64,000 bases of DNA from Streptomyces nojiriensis. GTDB taxonomy: Bacteria; Actinomycetota; Actinomycetes; Streptomycetales; Streptomycetaceae. Each line of letters begins with the position of its first letter. The first letter of the stretch is position 1. The stretch lies in the NCBI RefSeq assembly GCF_017639205.1, contig NZ_CP071139.1:868001-932000 (forward strand), read 5' to 3'. A model generated the notes under the pieces. That model searched no databases, had not been told where the DNA came from, and worked only from the letters and a program-made list of their open reading frames with translations. This document shows positions 16,516 through 25,272 of the stretch, one piece after another. A program made the translations under genes and the position numbers.

Positions 16516-17114
16516 CGGGGGGCAACCAGGGGTCGCAGCCGTGTCCTGGCCACCCGTTGCACGAGGGGGGCCGCGCGGTGTGCGACACGGGTCAGCAGCC
16601 AGGCGATGACCGCCCCGACGGCCAGGCCGAGTACGACGTCATGGGGGTAGTGGGCACCCACCCAGACCCGGGAGAAGGCCATCAGCAGTGCGGCCGGCAC
16701 CGCGATCGCCGCGAGCCGGCGGTCGGTGACCCAGAGGGCCGCGGCTGCCGCGGCGGCGATGGCGGCGTGGTTGCTGGGGAACGACCAGTCACCCAGCGGC
16801 GGGCAGGCCTCCAGCGTGACCGTGTGCAGGGTCTGGCAGGGCCGCTGCTCCCGGAAGACCAATTTGACGCCGGTGTCGGCGAGGAACGCGACGACCACGA
16901 CGAGGGGTGCCGCCAGCGCCATGGCGGTCCTGGCCGGATCGGCGACCGCCCGGGCGCGCCACCAGGCAGCCAGCATCAGCACGGCGAAGAGGGCGAGGCC
17001 GTAGTCGGACCACGCGGCGACCAGGCCGTCGAGCCAGCCGGGGGCCTGCTGGGCCAGGTCGGTGACCCGGGTGTACAGGTCTCCGTCGACGGCGGGGCCG
17101 TTCAAGGCGAGCAT
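16512..17114 (-). CDS. PAP2/BcrC-like undecaprenyl-diphosphatase candidate
   Basis: The 200-residue protein has the full motif 1 KLVFREQRP, motif 2 as FPSNHA, and motif 3 SRVWVGAHYPHDV. The PSNHA form, in place of PSGH, resembles BcrC-type undecaprenyl pyrophosphate phosphatases, which recycle the peptidoglycan lipid carrier and give bacitracin resistance. ATG 17114 lies two bases after the dedA stop (TGAGCATG), so the two are translationally coupled. The substrate is inferred from motif shape and context. Confidence 0.85.
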   Translation of the reverse strand: MLALNGPAVDGDLYTRVTDLAQQAPGWLDGLVAAWSDYGLALFAVLMLAAWWRARAVADPARTAMALAAPLVVVVAFLADTGVKLVFREQRPCQTLHTVTLEACPPLGDWSFPSNHAAIAAAAAAALWVTDRRLAAIAVPAALLMAFSRVWVGAHYPHDVVLGLAVGAVIAWLLTRVAHRAAPLVQRVARTRLRPLVAPR

Positions 17115-17116
17115 GC

Positions 17117-17800
17117 TCAATGCGAGCTTCCGTTCGAAGTGCGGCTGCCCCTCCGGCGGATGACTTCCACGGCGAGCGGAGCGAGGGAGACGAGTACGAC
17201 GAGGGCGACGATCGGCAGGAGGTAGCGGTCGACATTGGGCACGGAGGAGCCGAGCGCGTAGCCGGCCAGCACCAGTCCCACCGTCCACACGAGCCCGCCG
17301 ATCACCTGCCAGAGCGTGAAGACGCGGGCCGGGACGTTCAGGGCCCCGGCCATCGGGTTCAGCACGGTGCGCACGATCGGCACGAAGCGGGCCAGGACGA
17401 TCGCCTTGGCGTGTCCGTACCGGTCGAGGAGTTCCTCGGCCTTCGCGGCGCCCTCGTGGAGTTTGCGGCTGCGGCTGCGGGCCAGCAGGGTGCGTCCGCC
17501 GCGCCGCCCGAGGAGGTAGCCGGTCTGGGCCCCGAGCAGGGCTCCGGCCACGGCCGCGCACAGCACCTGCGGGAGCGAGAGGTGGACCGGCCCGTGGTTG
17601 CCCTGCACGCAGAGCAGACCTGCGGTGAAGAGGAGCGAGTCGCCGGGCAGGAAGAAGCCGACGAGGAGGCCGGTCTCGGCGAACAGCACGACCGCGACGC
17701 CGAGGGCGCCGAAGGCCGACAGGAGGGAACCGGCGTCCAGCAGATTGACGGCCTGCGGACTGAGCGCCTGCGCCGCCGCGGCGAGATCGGGCCAGGTCAT
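17117..17800 (-). CDS. DedA-family membrane protein
   Basis: The 227-residue protein has the DedA hallmarks: GFFLPGDSLLFTAGLL in a re-entrant region, the GRRGGR loop and RFVPIVRTVLNPMAG. DedA proteins are now known to include undecaprenyl-phosphate and phospholipid flippases. Here the gene heads an operon with two PAP2 phosphatases, fitting recycling of the lipid carrier. ATG 17800 is taken after GGGAGC; ATG 17839 is possible but has no ribosome site. The promoter overlaps the BlaI operators at 17863-17897. Confidence 0.9.
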   Translation of the reverse strand: MTWPDLAAAAQALSPQAVNLLDAGSLLSAFGALGVAVVLFAETGLLVGFFLPGDSLLFTAGLLCVQGNHGPVHLSLPQVLCAAVAGALLGAQTGYLLGRRGGRTLLARSRSRKLHEGAAKAEELLDRYGHAKAIVLARFVPIVRTVLNPMAGALNVPARVFTLWQVIGGLVWTVGLVLAGYALGSSVPNVDRYLLPIVALVVLVSLAPLAVEVIRRRGSRTSNGSSH

Positions 17801-17862
17801 GACGGACAGCTCCCATAGGGTGAGAGGTGCAGGGTCCAAGACGACGCCCTGCCGACTGGCGA

Positions 17863-17897
17863 CTACAGTTCCGTAGACGGTCTACAGCACTGTAGAC
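17863..17897. promoter_or_regulatory. BlaI-type operator cluster, divergent blaI/dedA promoter
   Basis: The perfect palindrome GTCTACAG-CA-CTGTAGAC fills 17880-17897. It overlaps a second symmetric element GTAGAC-G-GTCTAC (17873-17885), preceded by CTACAG at 17863. These resemble the TACA-TGTA core bound by BlaI/MecI/CopY repressors. The cluster lies between dedA (minus) and blaI (plus), 26 bp before the blaI start, so it probably gives autoregulation and dedA-operon control together. Confidence 0.85.
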
Positions 17898-17922
17898 GAT
17901 CGATGTGTGGAGGAACGCACTC

Positions 17923-18300
17923 ATGGGCGACAGGAACGCGGAGCGACGCCCTGCCGGCGAGCTCGAAGCCGGCGTGCTGGCGGCGCTCTGGGCCGCGGAC
18001 GGCCCGCTGTCCCCGGGCCAGGTCCAGGAGATAGTGGGCGGGTCGCTCGCCCGCACGACCGTGACGACGATCCTCTCCCGCTTGTACGAGAAGGGGACCG
18101 TGACCCGATCCCGGTCCGGCCGCGGGTTCGCCTACACCCCCACCGAGGACGCCTCCGGACTCACCGCCCGGCGCATGCATGCCGAACTCGCGAAGGACGA
18201 GGACCGCGAGGCCGTATTGAGCCGCTTCGTCTCCCAGCTGAGTACCGAGGATGAGCGCCTGCTTCGCGCCCTGCTCGACGGGGAAGGAGACGCGCCGTGA
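17923..18300 (+). CDS. BlaI/MecI/CopY-family repressor
   Basis: The 125-residue protein is a winged-helix repressor: the recognition region reads SLARTTVTTILSRLYEKGTV and the wing SRSGRGFAYTPT, with a C-terminal dimerisation helix. ATG 17923 follows GTGGAGG at eight bases. It overlaps the M56 peptidase gene by four bases (GTGA), the standard repressor/sensor-protease arrangement in which the protease triggers loss of repression upon wall stress. Probable targets are its own promoter, dedA-PAP2-PAP2 and efeOBU, from shared operators. Confidence 0.92.
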   Translation: MGDRNAERRPAGELEAGVLAALWAADGPLSPGQVQEIVGGSLARTTVTTILSRLYEKGTVTRSRSGRGFAYTPTEDASGLTARRMHAELAKDEDREAVLSRFVSQLSTEDERLLRALLDGEGDAP

Positions 18301-19238
18301 TCCACACCGCCTGGATCCCCCTCCTCGTTCCGTTCCTGGTCGCACCGGCGGGCAGGCGGCTGGCCTCGAACCTGCCGCCGAGGCAGGCCATGTGGCTGCT
18401 GACGACGACCGCGGCCGGTCTCGCCGCCGCGAGCACGTGCGCGCTGGCCCTGCTGATCGTCCCCGGCGCCACCCACCTCCACGTCGTCGCCGCGCTGGGC
18501 CACCTACTCACTCCGCTGAGCAGCGGATCACCCGACGCCGTCATCGCGATCGCCGTCGCCGCCGGGGCCTTGCTCGCCTGGTGCACGGCCAGGCTGGTGC
18601 GCGGCGTACGTCGGCGCTGGACCCAGCTCCGCCAGGCCGGGAGGCTCGCCGCCGAGGCGGACGGCGAACTCGTCGTCCTGCCGGACGAGCACCCCGATGC
18701 CTACGCCCTGCCCGGAAGTCCGGGCCGCATCGTCGTGACGACCGGCATGCTCCGCGCACTCTCGGCGCCCGAGCGCGAGGTCCTGATCGCCCACGAGCGC
18801 GCCCACCTCCGGGAGCGGCACCACCTCTTCAGCGCCGTGGTCGACCTGGCCGGCCTGTGCCACCCCGCGCTGCGGACCCTGCGCGAGCCGCTCGCCTACG
18901 CGCTGGAACGCAGCGCCGACGAATCCGCCGCCCGCGCCGTGGGCAGCCGACGCCTGACTGCCCGGGCCATCGGCCGGGCAGCTCTCGCCACCCGCGCTTC
19001 CTCCACGGCCGGCCGTACGCGTCCCGGCTTGGCCCTCTCGGCGACCGCCGGTCCCGTTCCCCGCCGCGTCGCCGCCCTCCTCGGCCACGGCACCGAGACC
19101 AGGATGACCCGGCCCCTCGCCCGGCGCGCCGCGGTCATGGTGTTGACGGCCTGCCTGGCTCTCTCCGCCGGTGCGTCCCTCCAGGCGGCCGACGACCTGC
19201 ACGACGGCATCGAAGTCGCCCAAGGCGAAGCCCCTTGA
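18297..19238 (+). CDS. M56-family membrane metallopeptidase (BlaR-like sensor without penicillin domain)
   Basis: The 313-residue protein has N-terminal membrane helices, a central cytoplasmic zinc-protease domain with HERAH at residues 166-170, a downstream glutamate/aspartate region (LERSADESAARAVG) and a C-terminal helix. It lacks a C-terminal beta-lactam sensor domain, as do most actinobacterial M56 proteins, so its signal is unknown. GTG 18297 overlaps the repressor stop. It presumably inactivates the BlaI-type repressor. Confidence 0.9.
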   Translation: MIHTAWIPLLVPFLVAPAGRRLASNLPPRQAMWLLTTTAAGLAAASTCALALLIVPGATHLHVVAALGHLLTPLSSGSPDAVIAIAVAAGALLAWCTARLVRGVRRRWTQLRQAGRLAAEADGELVVLPDEHPDAYALPGSPGRIVVTTGMLRALSAPEREVLIAHERAHLRERHHLFSAVVDLAGLCHPALRTLREPLAYALERSADESAARAVGSRRLTARAIGRAALATRASSTAGRTRPGLALSATAGPVPRRVAALLGHGTETRMTRPLARRAAVMVLTACLALSAGASLQAADDLHDGIEVAQGEAP

Positions 19239-19327
19239 CGCTCAGCGCCGGAGGGGAAGAGGGCTCTGTCGAGACGCGGCCTCGGATCTGATCCGACAGC
19301 CACGATTGCCGGCCCTCGCCCGCCTGG

Positions 19328-19367
19328 GTCGCCCATCGCGACAGTCCACGGATCGACGATGGGCGAC
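19328..19367. terminator. Hairpin after the M56 gene
   Basis: An 11-bp perfect stem (19328-19338 with 19357-19367) encloses an 18-base loop between the first M56 gene and the next repressor. It is probably a terminator. Confidence 0.5.
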
Positions 19368-19461
19368 TCGGGCCGTCTTCCGGGCCTGAGCCGGCGCAGA
19401 CCCGGAATCCCGTCAGCGCGTCCGGACGGGCCGAGCCGGGCTCACCCCACGATCCGTAGAG

Positions 19462-19480
19462 TTAGATAAGGCAAACCTAT
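19462..19480 (+). promoter_or_regulatory. DtxR/IdeR-type iron box before the second BlaI gene
   Basis: TTAGATAAGGCAAACCTAT agrees with the DtxR/IdeR consensus at 15 of 19 positions and keeps its symmetry. It lies 70-90 bp before the second repressor start, where its promoter should be. No BlaI-type palindrome is seen here. Confidence 0.75.
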
Positions 19481-19549
19481 ATTCTTCGACGTCCAGGCGT
19501 GGTGGTCCGGGACACGAGCGGGGCGGTATCGGAAACGGTGGAGGACAAA

Positions 19550-19909
19550 GTGCGGCGCCCGCACGGTGAGCTCGTCGCGGACGTGCTGGCGATCTTGTGG
19601 GGGGCCACCGAGCCGTTGACGCCCCAGCAGATCAACACCGCGCTCGGGCGCGACCTGGCCAGGACGACGGTCACGACGATCCTGTCCCGCCTGCACGAGA
19701 AGGGGACGCTGGTGCGATCCCGCGCGGGGCGGGGCTTCGCCTACGCGGCGGCGGATGACGCCGCCGGGCTGGCGGCCGGTCGTATGCGGCGGGAGCTGGA
19801 GCGGGAGCCGCAGCGCGACTTGGTGCTGAAGCGGTTCGTGTCCTCACTGTCCGGGGACGACGAGGAGGCACTGCGGCGCCTGCTCCTGGAGTCCGAGGAC
19901 GGCGCATGA
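19550..19909 (+). CDS. Second BlaI/MecI/CopY-family repressor
   Basis: The protein (119 residues from GTG 19550) is close to the first repressor: DLARTTVTTILSRLHEKGTL and SRAGRGFAYAAADDAAGL. The recognition helix is nearly the same, so it may bind the same operator. GTG 19550 follows GGAGG by five bases; in-frame GTG codons at 19538 and 19499 are alternatives. The iron box at 19462-19480 makes it a candidate iron-controlled regulator. It overlaps the following M56 gene by four bases. Confidence 0.85.
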   Translation: MRRPHGELVADVLAILWGATEPLTPQQINTALGRDLARTTVTTILSRLHEKGTLVRSRAGRGFAYAAADDAAGLAAGRMRRELEREPQRDLVLKRFVSSLSGDDEEALRRLLLESEDGA

Positions 19910-20756
19910 CCCTGGTGCTGGCCGTGGTGGCACTGGCGCTCGTACTGCCGTGGGGTGCGGCGGCCGCCGCACGGCGGCTGGCCGTGCTCCTGCCGCCACG
20001 GGAAGCCTGCGCGGTCCTGACGGGGGCCGCCGTGTTGCTGGCGGGCGGCACCCTGGCGGCACTGATCGCCCTGTTCCACGTCCCGCTCCTCGCCGCCCTC
20101 GAACAGGTCCCGCTCCCCCGCGCGGCGGCCGTGTGGCCCGCCATGGTGCCGGTCGCCGCCGCCGCCGGAGCAGCGCTGGCCGTGCAGGCCGCCCTGATGG
20201 TCCGCCGCTGGCGCGAACACCGGTCGATGCTCGCGCGCGCCTGGTCCGCGACGGGCGACTCCGTATCCGACGGCGACCTGCTGGTGGTGCCGGGCCCCGA
20301 CCCGCAGGCCTTCGCCCTGCCCGGGCGGCGGGGCGCGGCGGACGGATCGTGGTGACGACGGGCATGCTCCGGGCGCTCGGCCCGGCGGAGCGCGAGGTTC
20401 TGTTCGGCCACGAGCGAGCCCATCTCGCGGGCCGCCACCACCTGCTGTCCGTCACCGCCCACCTCGCCGGCGCGGTGCACCCGGCGCTGCGGTCCCTGCG
20501 TCCGACCCTGGAATTCCACCTGGAACGGTGGGCGGACGAGGCGGCGGCATCCGCTGTCGGGAACCGGCGGCTGGCAGCGACCGCGATCGCCCGCGCGGCA
20601 TTGGCCGCCGCGTCCGGCAAGCGGCCGGACAAGGACCACGGCCCGTTGATGTCGGTGGGTACCGGGCCGGTTCCCCAGCGCGTCGAGGCTCTGCTGCAGC
20701 CGGTGCCGGGCCGGCCACGGGCCGGTTCCAAGGTGACGTCCCCCCTCGGTGATTGG
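19906..20756 (+). pseudogene. Frameshifted, C-terminally truncated M56 peptidase
   Basis: The first frame gives membrane helices and the linker to LLVVPGPDPQAFALPGRRG, then runs out of frame and stops at 20355. The next frame resumes with GRIVVTTGMLRALGPAEREV, zinc motif HERAH and HLERWADEAAASAVG. The break is a one-base shift in a G/C-rich run at about 20320-20345. The final membrane helix seen in the first M56 protein is missing. The frame instead continues after GPVPQRVEALLQPVPG straight into a MarR-like domain. As written, the sensor is broken; a sequencing error would restore only the frame, not the truncation. Confidence 0.75.
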
Positions 20757-21233
20757 ATGCGACGTGTACGGCAGGGGAACGGGTCTTCGAATCCCTCCGA
20801 GCAGACCGTGGAACTCCTGGTGGTGGCCGGCAAGGCCGTGGAGACGCTGGTGGCCGAGCGTTCGGGGGCGCGAGTGTTGAGCCTCCTCCACCAGTCGGCC
20901 CTCAAGACGCTGTCCGATCTGGGGCCACACGCCCGCGACGATCTCGCGGCCCGGTTGGAGACACCGCCGGCTGACGTCTCGCGGGTGATCGATGACCTCC
21001 TGGGCCAGGACCTGGTCCGGTCGATGGTTGTCAACGTGGGAGGGCAGCATGAGGTGGTCACGCTCACAGCGGCCGGTGCTGCCGCCCGTGCGGCCACACT
21101 GGGTGACATGAAGGACGTACAGGACGTGCTCTTGGCGTCCATCACCAAGGGTGAGCGCGCCCAGCTGCACTATCTGCTGCGGCGCGTGTGCGCGACGGCC
21201 GCCCGCGCCGAACACGGGCGAAGCAGGGTCTGA
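20757..21233 (+). CDS. MarR-family regulator, in frame with the M56 remnant
   Basis: From ATG 20757 a 158-residue protein with MarR-like winged-helix features: LLHQSALKTLSDLGPHARDD, ADVSRVIDDLLGQDLV as recognition helix and a wing ending VTLTAAGAA. No ribosome site is clear at 20757; the frame is open back into the M56 sequence, so the MarR domain may be translated only as a fusion tail or from an internal GTG. MarR proteins sense small phenolic or oxidative ligands. The junction looks like a deletion that joined two genes. Confidence 0.65.
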   Translation: MRRVRQGNGSSNPSEQTVELLVVAGKAVETLVAERSGARVLSLLHQSALKTLSDLGPHARDDLAARLETPPADVSRVIDDLLGQDLVRSMVVNVGGQHEVVTLTAAGAAARAATLGDMKDVQDVLLASITKGERAQLHYLLRRVCATAARAEHGRSRV

Positions 21234-21247
21234 GGCCCGGTTCCCGC

Positions 21248-22768
21248 TCAGATGGTGGGCAGCAGTTCACGGGTGGGGCCGTGGGCGACGAGGCGTCCGT
21301 CGCCCAGCAGGTGCACGGTGTCGGTGTAGGCGCTCACCAGGTGGAGTTCGTGTGAGACGAGTACGAGCGTCATCCCCTGCTCCGCGTTGAGGCCGGCCAG
21401 AAGTTCCATGACGGACGTCGCCGTGTCGGGGTCGAGGGCCGAGGTGATCTCGTCGCACAGCAGGATGTCCGGTCCGGTGGCCAGGGCACGGGCGATGGAG
21501 ACGCGCTGGCGCTGGCCGCCGGAGAGCTCGGCCGGGTATCGGTTCGCGAAGTCGGCGGGCAGGTCGACCTGCTGGAGGAGTTCCGCGATCCGGGCCGTGC
21601 GGGCGCCGGAGCTGAGCTTCGTGTGCAGGCGCAGGGGCCGGTCGAGCTGGGCTCCGACCGTGCGGGAGGGGTTGAGTGCGTCGAGGGGATTCTGGGGGAC
21701 GAGTTGGATGCGGCGCTGGTGTGCGCTCGGGCGTTTCCTCACGGCGGGCGCGAGGGGGATCCCGTCGAGGGTGAGGTCGGCGGTGTCCGCGTGCTGGAGC
21801 CCGGCCAGCACCCTGAGAAGCGTGGTCTTGCCTGAACCGGAGGGGCCGACGATGGCCGTGCGGCTGCCGGGGCTGGCCGTGAAGTCGACCGCGGTGAGGG
21901 CTTGGTGTGCCTTCCCATGGAAGGAGACGTGGACAGCACGTGCGGCAATGCCCTCGCCCTCGGCGACGACCGCCTCCTCGCTGTCCGCGGTGGGTCCGCG
22001 TTCGACTTCGTGGACTGCCGACAGGCGTGCCGGTGTGGTGGGTGCGGTGAGGTGGACGGTGTGGTCGGCGCAGGCTTCGACGAGTTCGGGGTCGTGGCAC
22101 GCCATGACGATGGCCAGGTCGTGCCGGGCGGCGAGGTGGCGCAGCAGGTCGGCTATCTCGTCACGCAGGGCCGAGTCGAGGCCGGCCGTGGGTTCGTCGA
22201 GGAGGAGGATGTCGGGTTTCCGGGCCAGAGCACGGGCGAGCGCGACGCGACGCTGCTGGCCTCCGGACAGGGCTGTCGGTCTCCGGTCGGGGAGCCCGTC
22301 ATCGGTGGGCAGACGGACTTCGCGCAGCAGTTCCATGACGGCCGACCGTTCGGGGCGGCAGGGGGCGGTTTCCGCGACGATGTCACGGACCTTCATCCTG
22401 GGGTTGAGCGCGGAGCCGGGGTCCTGGCCCACGTACGCCAGGCTGGTGCGGCGGAGCCGGGCCAGCTCTTCGGGGGCCAGCGCGGTCAGGTCGTGGCCGA
22501 GGACGGTCAACTCGCCGCCGGTGACGGCCGCGCCCTCGGGGAGGTGGCCGATGAGGGCGCGCAGCAGGGTGGTCTTGCCGGAGCCGGATGCGCCGGTCAG
22601 CGCGGTGATACGGCCTGCCTCGACGACCAGGGAGGCGGGCCGCAGGAGCACCGGGCCACCGGGGAAACGGATTTCGAGACCGGCGGCGGTGGCCAGCGGA
22701 GCGGAGCTGTCCGAGGAATCGACCGGGGAAGTGACCGGCGTGACGACCGGTTGTGCGGGGGTGTTCAC
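21248..22768 (-). CDS. Fused double ATP-binding protein of a peptide/nickel ABC importer
   Basis: The 506-residue protein has two complete ATPase domains (DppD- and DppF-like) in one chain. Domain 1 has GASGSGKTT, ALSGGQQRRVA, ILLLDEPTAGLD. Domain 2 has GPSGSGKTT, ELSGGQRQRVS, ILLCDEITSALD. The two are joined by an acidic linker. GTG 22768 overlaps the permease stop by four bases. It would power the permeases at 22765-24395, but the transporter is damaged upstream. Confidence 0.9.
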   Translation of the reverse strand: MNTPAQPVVTPVTSPVDSSDSSAPLATAAGLEIRFPGGPVLLRPASLVVEAGRITALTGASGSGKTTLLRALIGHLPEGAAVTGGELTVLGHDLTALAPEELARLRRTSLAYVGQDPGSALNPRMKVRDIVAETAPCRPERSAVMELLREVRLPTDDGLPDRRPTALSGGQQRRVALARALARKPDILLLDEPTAGLDSALRDEIADLLRHLAARHDLAIVMACHDPELVEACADHTVHLTAPTTPARLSAVHEVERGPTADSEEAVVAEGEGIAARAVHVSFHGKAHQALTAVDFTASPGSRTAIVGPSGSGKTTLLRVLAGLQHADTADLTLDGIPLAPAVRKRPSAHQRRIQLVPQNPLDALNPSRTVGAQLDRPLRLHTKLSSGARTARIAELLQQVDLPADFANRYPAELSGGQRQRVSIARALATGPDILLCDEITSALDPDTATSVMELLAGLNAEQGMTLVLVSHELHLVSAYTDTVHLLGDGRLVAHGPTRELLPTI

Positions 22769-23610
22769 GGGGTCGTGACCGCCTTGCGTGCGGAGCGGGG
22801 CGCGAGGGAGGCGCAGGCGAGGTTGGCGCTGATGGCGAGGGCGGCGATGGCCAGGCTGGGAGCGATGACGGCCCAGGGGTTGAGGAGGATGCCCGGGGCA
22901 TTCTCGCGGATCATCAACGCCCAGTCCGCGGCCGGTGGTTGGGGGCCGATCTGGAGGAATGCGGCCATGGAGATGACGTAGACGGCTTCGACGAAGCGCA
23001 GGCCGAACAGCGCGGCGACGGTGGAGCGCAGGTTGGGCAGGATCTCGCGTAGCGCGATGTAACGCAGGCTCTCTCCGCGGGCCAGAGCCGCTTCCACGTA
23101 TCCGGCACCGGCCAGTGGGGCGGCGGCTGCGGCGACGATGCGGACCGCATAGGGGATGCCGAGGACGATGGCAGCGCCGATGACGGCCCATCGGCCGCCG
23201 CCGGGCCAGGCGAGGGCGATCAGCATGATGCCGAGGACCGGCGGGAGCAGGATCGCCACGTCGGCGCTGCGCTCCACGGCGCGACCGAGTACGGGGTGCA
23301 GGACGGCGAAGCAGCCGACGACGACCCCGGCCAGGGTCACGAGTACGGAGACGAGGGCGGCGCTGCCGATCAGTACCGTGCCGCCGTGCAGCAGCCGGGA
23401 CAGGACGTCGCGCCCGAGCTGGTCGCCGCCGAGCGGACCGCCGTCGCCGGCGGCGGCGTACGGGGCGTACACGGGGGCGTCGAGGGCGTGGGCGGCGAGC
23501 AGGGGCCCGGCCATCGCGAGAGCGATCAGCACCGCCGCCGGGACAAGGGTGGCCCATGAGCGGCGAGTTCCGGTCCGGGCGGGTACGTCCGTGAGGGTGC
23601 CGGCGGTCAT
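22765..23610 (-). CDS. DppC-like ABC permease
   Basis: The 281-residue protein has six helices and the cytoplasmic EAA loop (EAALARGESLRYIALREILP), typical of the second permease of dipeptide/oligopeptide importers. An extracellular GDGGPLGGDQLGRDVLSRLL segment follows helix 1, as in the family. ATG 23610 overlaps the preceding permease stop (ATGA). It should pair with the truncated DppB-like gene. Confidence 0.9.
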   Translation of the reverse strand: MTAGTLTDVPARTGTRRSWATLVPAAVLIALAMAGPLLAAHALDAPVYAPYAAAGDGGPLGGDQLGRDVLSRLLHGGTVLIGSAALVSVLVTLAGVVVGCFAVLHPVLGRAVERSADVAILLPPVLGIMLIALAWPGGGRWAVIGAAIVLGIPYAVRIVAAAAAPLAGAGYVEAALARGESLRYIALREILPNLRSTVAALFGLRFVEAVYVISMAAFLQIGPQPPAADWALMIRENAPGILLNPWAVIAPSLAIAALAISANLACASLAPRSARKAVTTP

Positions 23611-24395
23611 GGGCGGACTCCCAGGGTGCGGTCGCGTATGAGGTCGGCTGCGAGCAGGACGAGGCTGATGACGGCGCCGGCGCAGACGACGACTCCGGCG
23701 ATGAGCGGGGTGTCGCGGCCGGCGACGGCCGCGGCCAGGACGCTGCCGATGCCGGGGTAGTTGAAGAGGGTCTCCACGACCACGGCCCCGCCGAGGAGCA
23801 TGCCGGTGGAGGTGGCGATGCCGGTGGCGATCGCGGGCACGGCGCCGGGCAGGGCGTGGCGCAGGACGACCCGGTGGACAGGGAGGCCGTCGAGGCAGGC
23901 GGCTTCCACGTGGGGCGTACGGGCCTGGTCCGCCAGGGCGCCGCGCACGATACGGGTGTTCCAGCCCGTCTGCGGGATGACCAGCGCCAGGACCGGCATG
24001 ATCAGCATCGTCCAGTCGGCGGGGGTCCCGTCCGCACCGGTGAGGGTCACGGCGGGCAGCCAGCCGGTCCACAGTGACAGGACGAGGAGCAGGCCGACGG
24101 CGACGAACTCGGGAACGGCGAACGCTGCTGTAGAGGCATGTCCGATGAGGCGGTCGGCGAGGCCGCCGGGGCGGGAGGCGGCCCAGCAGCCGAGCGCGAG
24201 GGAGGCGAGCACGGTCAGGACGAAGGCGGTCGCGCCCAGCACGAGGGTGTTGGGGAAGGGGTCGGAGAGGAGGTCGGTGACCTTCTGACCGCGGGCGGAG
24301 GTGCCGAGGTCACCGGTGGGCAGGGCCGTCATCCAGTCCCAGAACCGCTCCCACACGGGCCGGTCCAGGCCCAGCGGCGGCGGCCTGGCCCCCGC
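23607..24395 (-). pseudogene. DppB-like ABC permease, N-terminus deleted
   Basis: The recognisable permease begins at LGLDRPVWERFWDWM, a segment that in complete DppB proteins lies about 60-70 residues in, after the first helix. It continues normally through the EAA loop (EAACLDGLPVHRVVLRHALP) to the stop at 23607. Upstream of about 24395 the frame runs into antisense of the next gene, with no start or ribosome site. The first helix, promoter and binding-protein gene expected upstream are absent. The operon is probably non-functional unless read through from elsewhere. Confidence 0.8.
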
Positions 24396-25167
24396 GCAAG
24401 AAGGCCAGCAGATGCGCGCGGTCGGGGCCTGGCTGAAGCTGGACTCCGAGGCCACCGTCACCGTGCAGCCGAAGAGCAGGGCCACGGTCCGTTTCTCCCT
24501 CGCGGTCCCCGACGGCACCCCGCCGGGCAGCTATCTCGGCAGCCTGGTCACCTCGCTGCGCACCCCCGCGGTCAGCGGCGGGGTGAACACCGAGACCCGT
24601 ATCGCCCGGCTCGTCGAGCTCACCGTCCCCGGCACCGCCGACCTGCAGATCTCCCTCACGGAACTGGAACGCCGGCCTGCGCGCGGCGGCGAGGAGTTCA
24701 CCGTGACCGTACGCAACACGGGCAACGTCCTCTACACCCTCGCCGGAACGCTGAACATCACCGGCGGCAGCTCCGCGCGTACCGTCCCGCTCACCCCCAC
24801 GGGGATCTACGTGATCCCCGGCGGCAGCGCCACCATCACCGGCCGCCTCGCCGACCTCCCCGTTCTCGGCCGACGCGCGGTCACCGCCTCGGTGACCGCC
24901 ACGGTTCCCGGCGGCACGGCGAAGACCGTGGACAGCAACACGGTCCGGCTGTCCTACTTCCCCTGGCTCACCGCCACCCTCACCATCGGCGGCCTCCTTG
25001 CCCTGGGCCTTCTCCTCGTCATCACGCGCAAGCGACGGCGTGCCTGGCTGCGGCGTCGCGCAGAGGAACGTACCGCGCTGCGCGCACTGCGGCGGGAACT
25101 GCGGGCCGGAAACCGGCGTGCCGGCGACCCTCATCAAGCGCAGGCAGGCGGCGCCGAACACCCGTGA
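24385..25167 (+). pseudogene. C-terminal part of a DUF916-like surface protein
   Basis: From about 24385 the frame encodes the membrane-proximal part of a WxL-interacting/DUF916-type protein: AVGAWLKLDSEATVTV, beta-strand-rich domains (VPDGTPPGSYLGSLVTSL, GGEEFTVTVRNTGNVLYTLA), one C-terminal helix (about 24955-25020) and a basic cytoplasmic tail. The signal peptide and first domain are missing. It meets the headless permease tail-outward at the same point, so one deletion probably removed both N-termini. A start at ATG 24412 could give a 251-residue product without export signal. Confidence 0.7.
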
Positions 25168-25272
25168 CCGGGGGAATTGCGCCTGCCGGACAACCGCGGG
25201 CCGGCCACCAAGACCGCCGCCCCTTGGTCACACCAAATGCTCGACCCAACGACGAATCTCTGACTCGGGTCG

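Noticed and set aside
20740..20815. GGGTCTTCGAATCCC resembling a tRNA T-arm
   Set aside because: It lies inside the M56/MarR reading frame and no cloverleaf fits.
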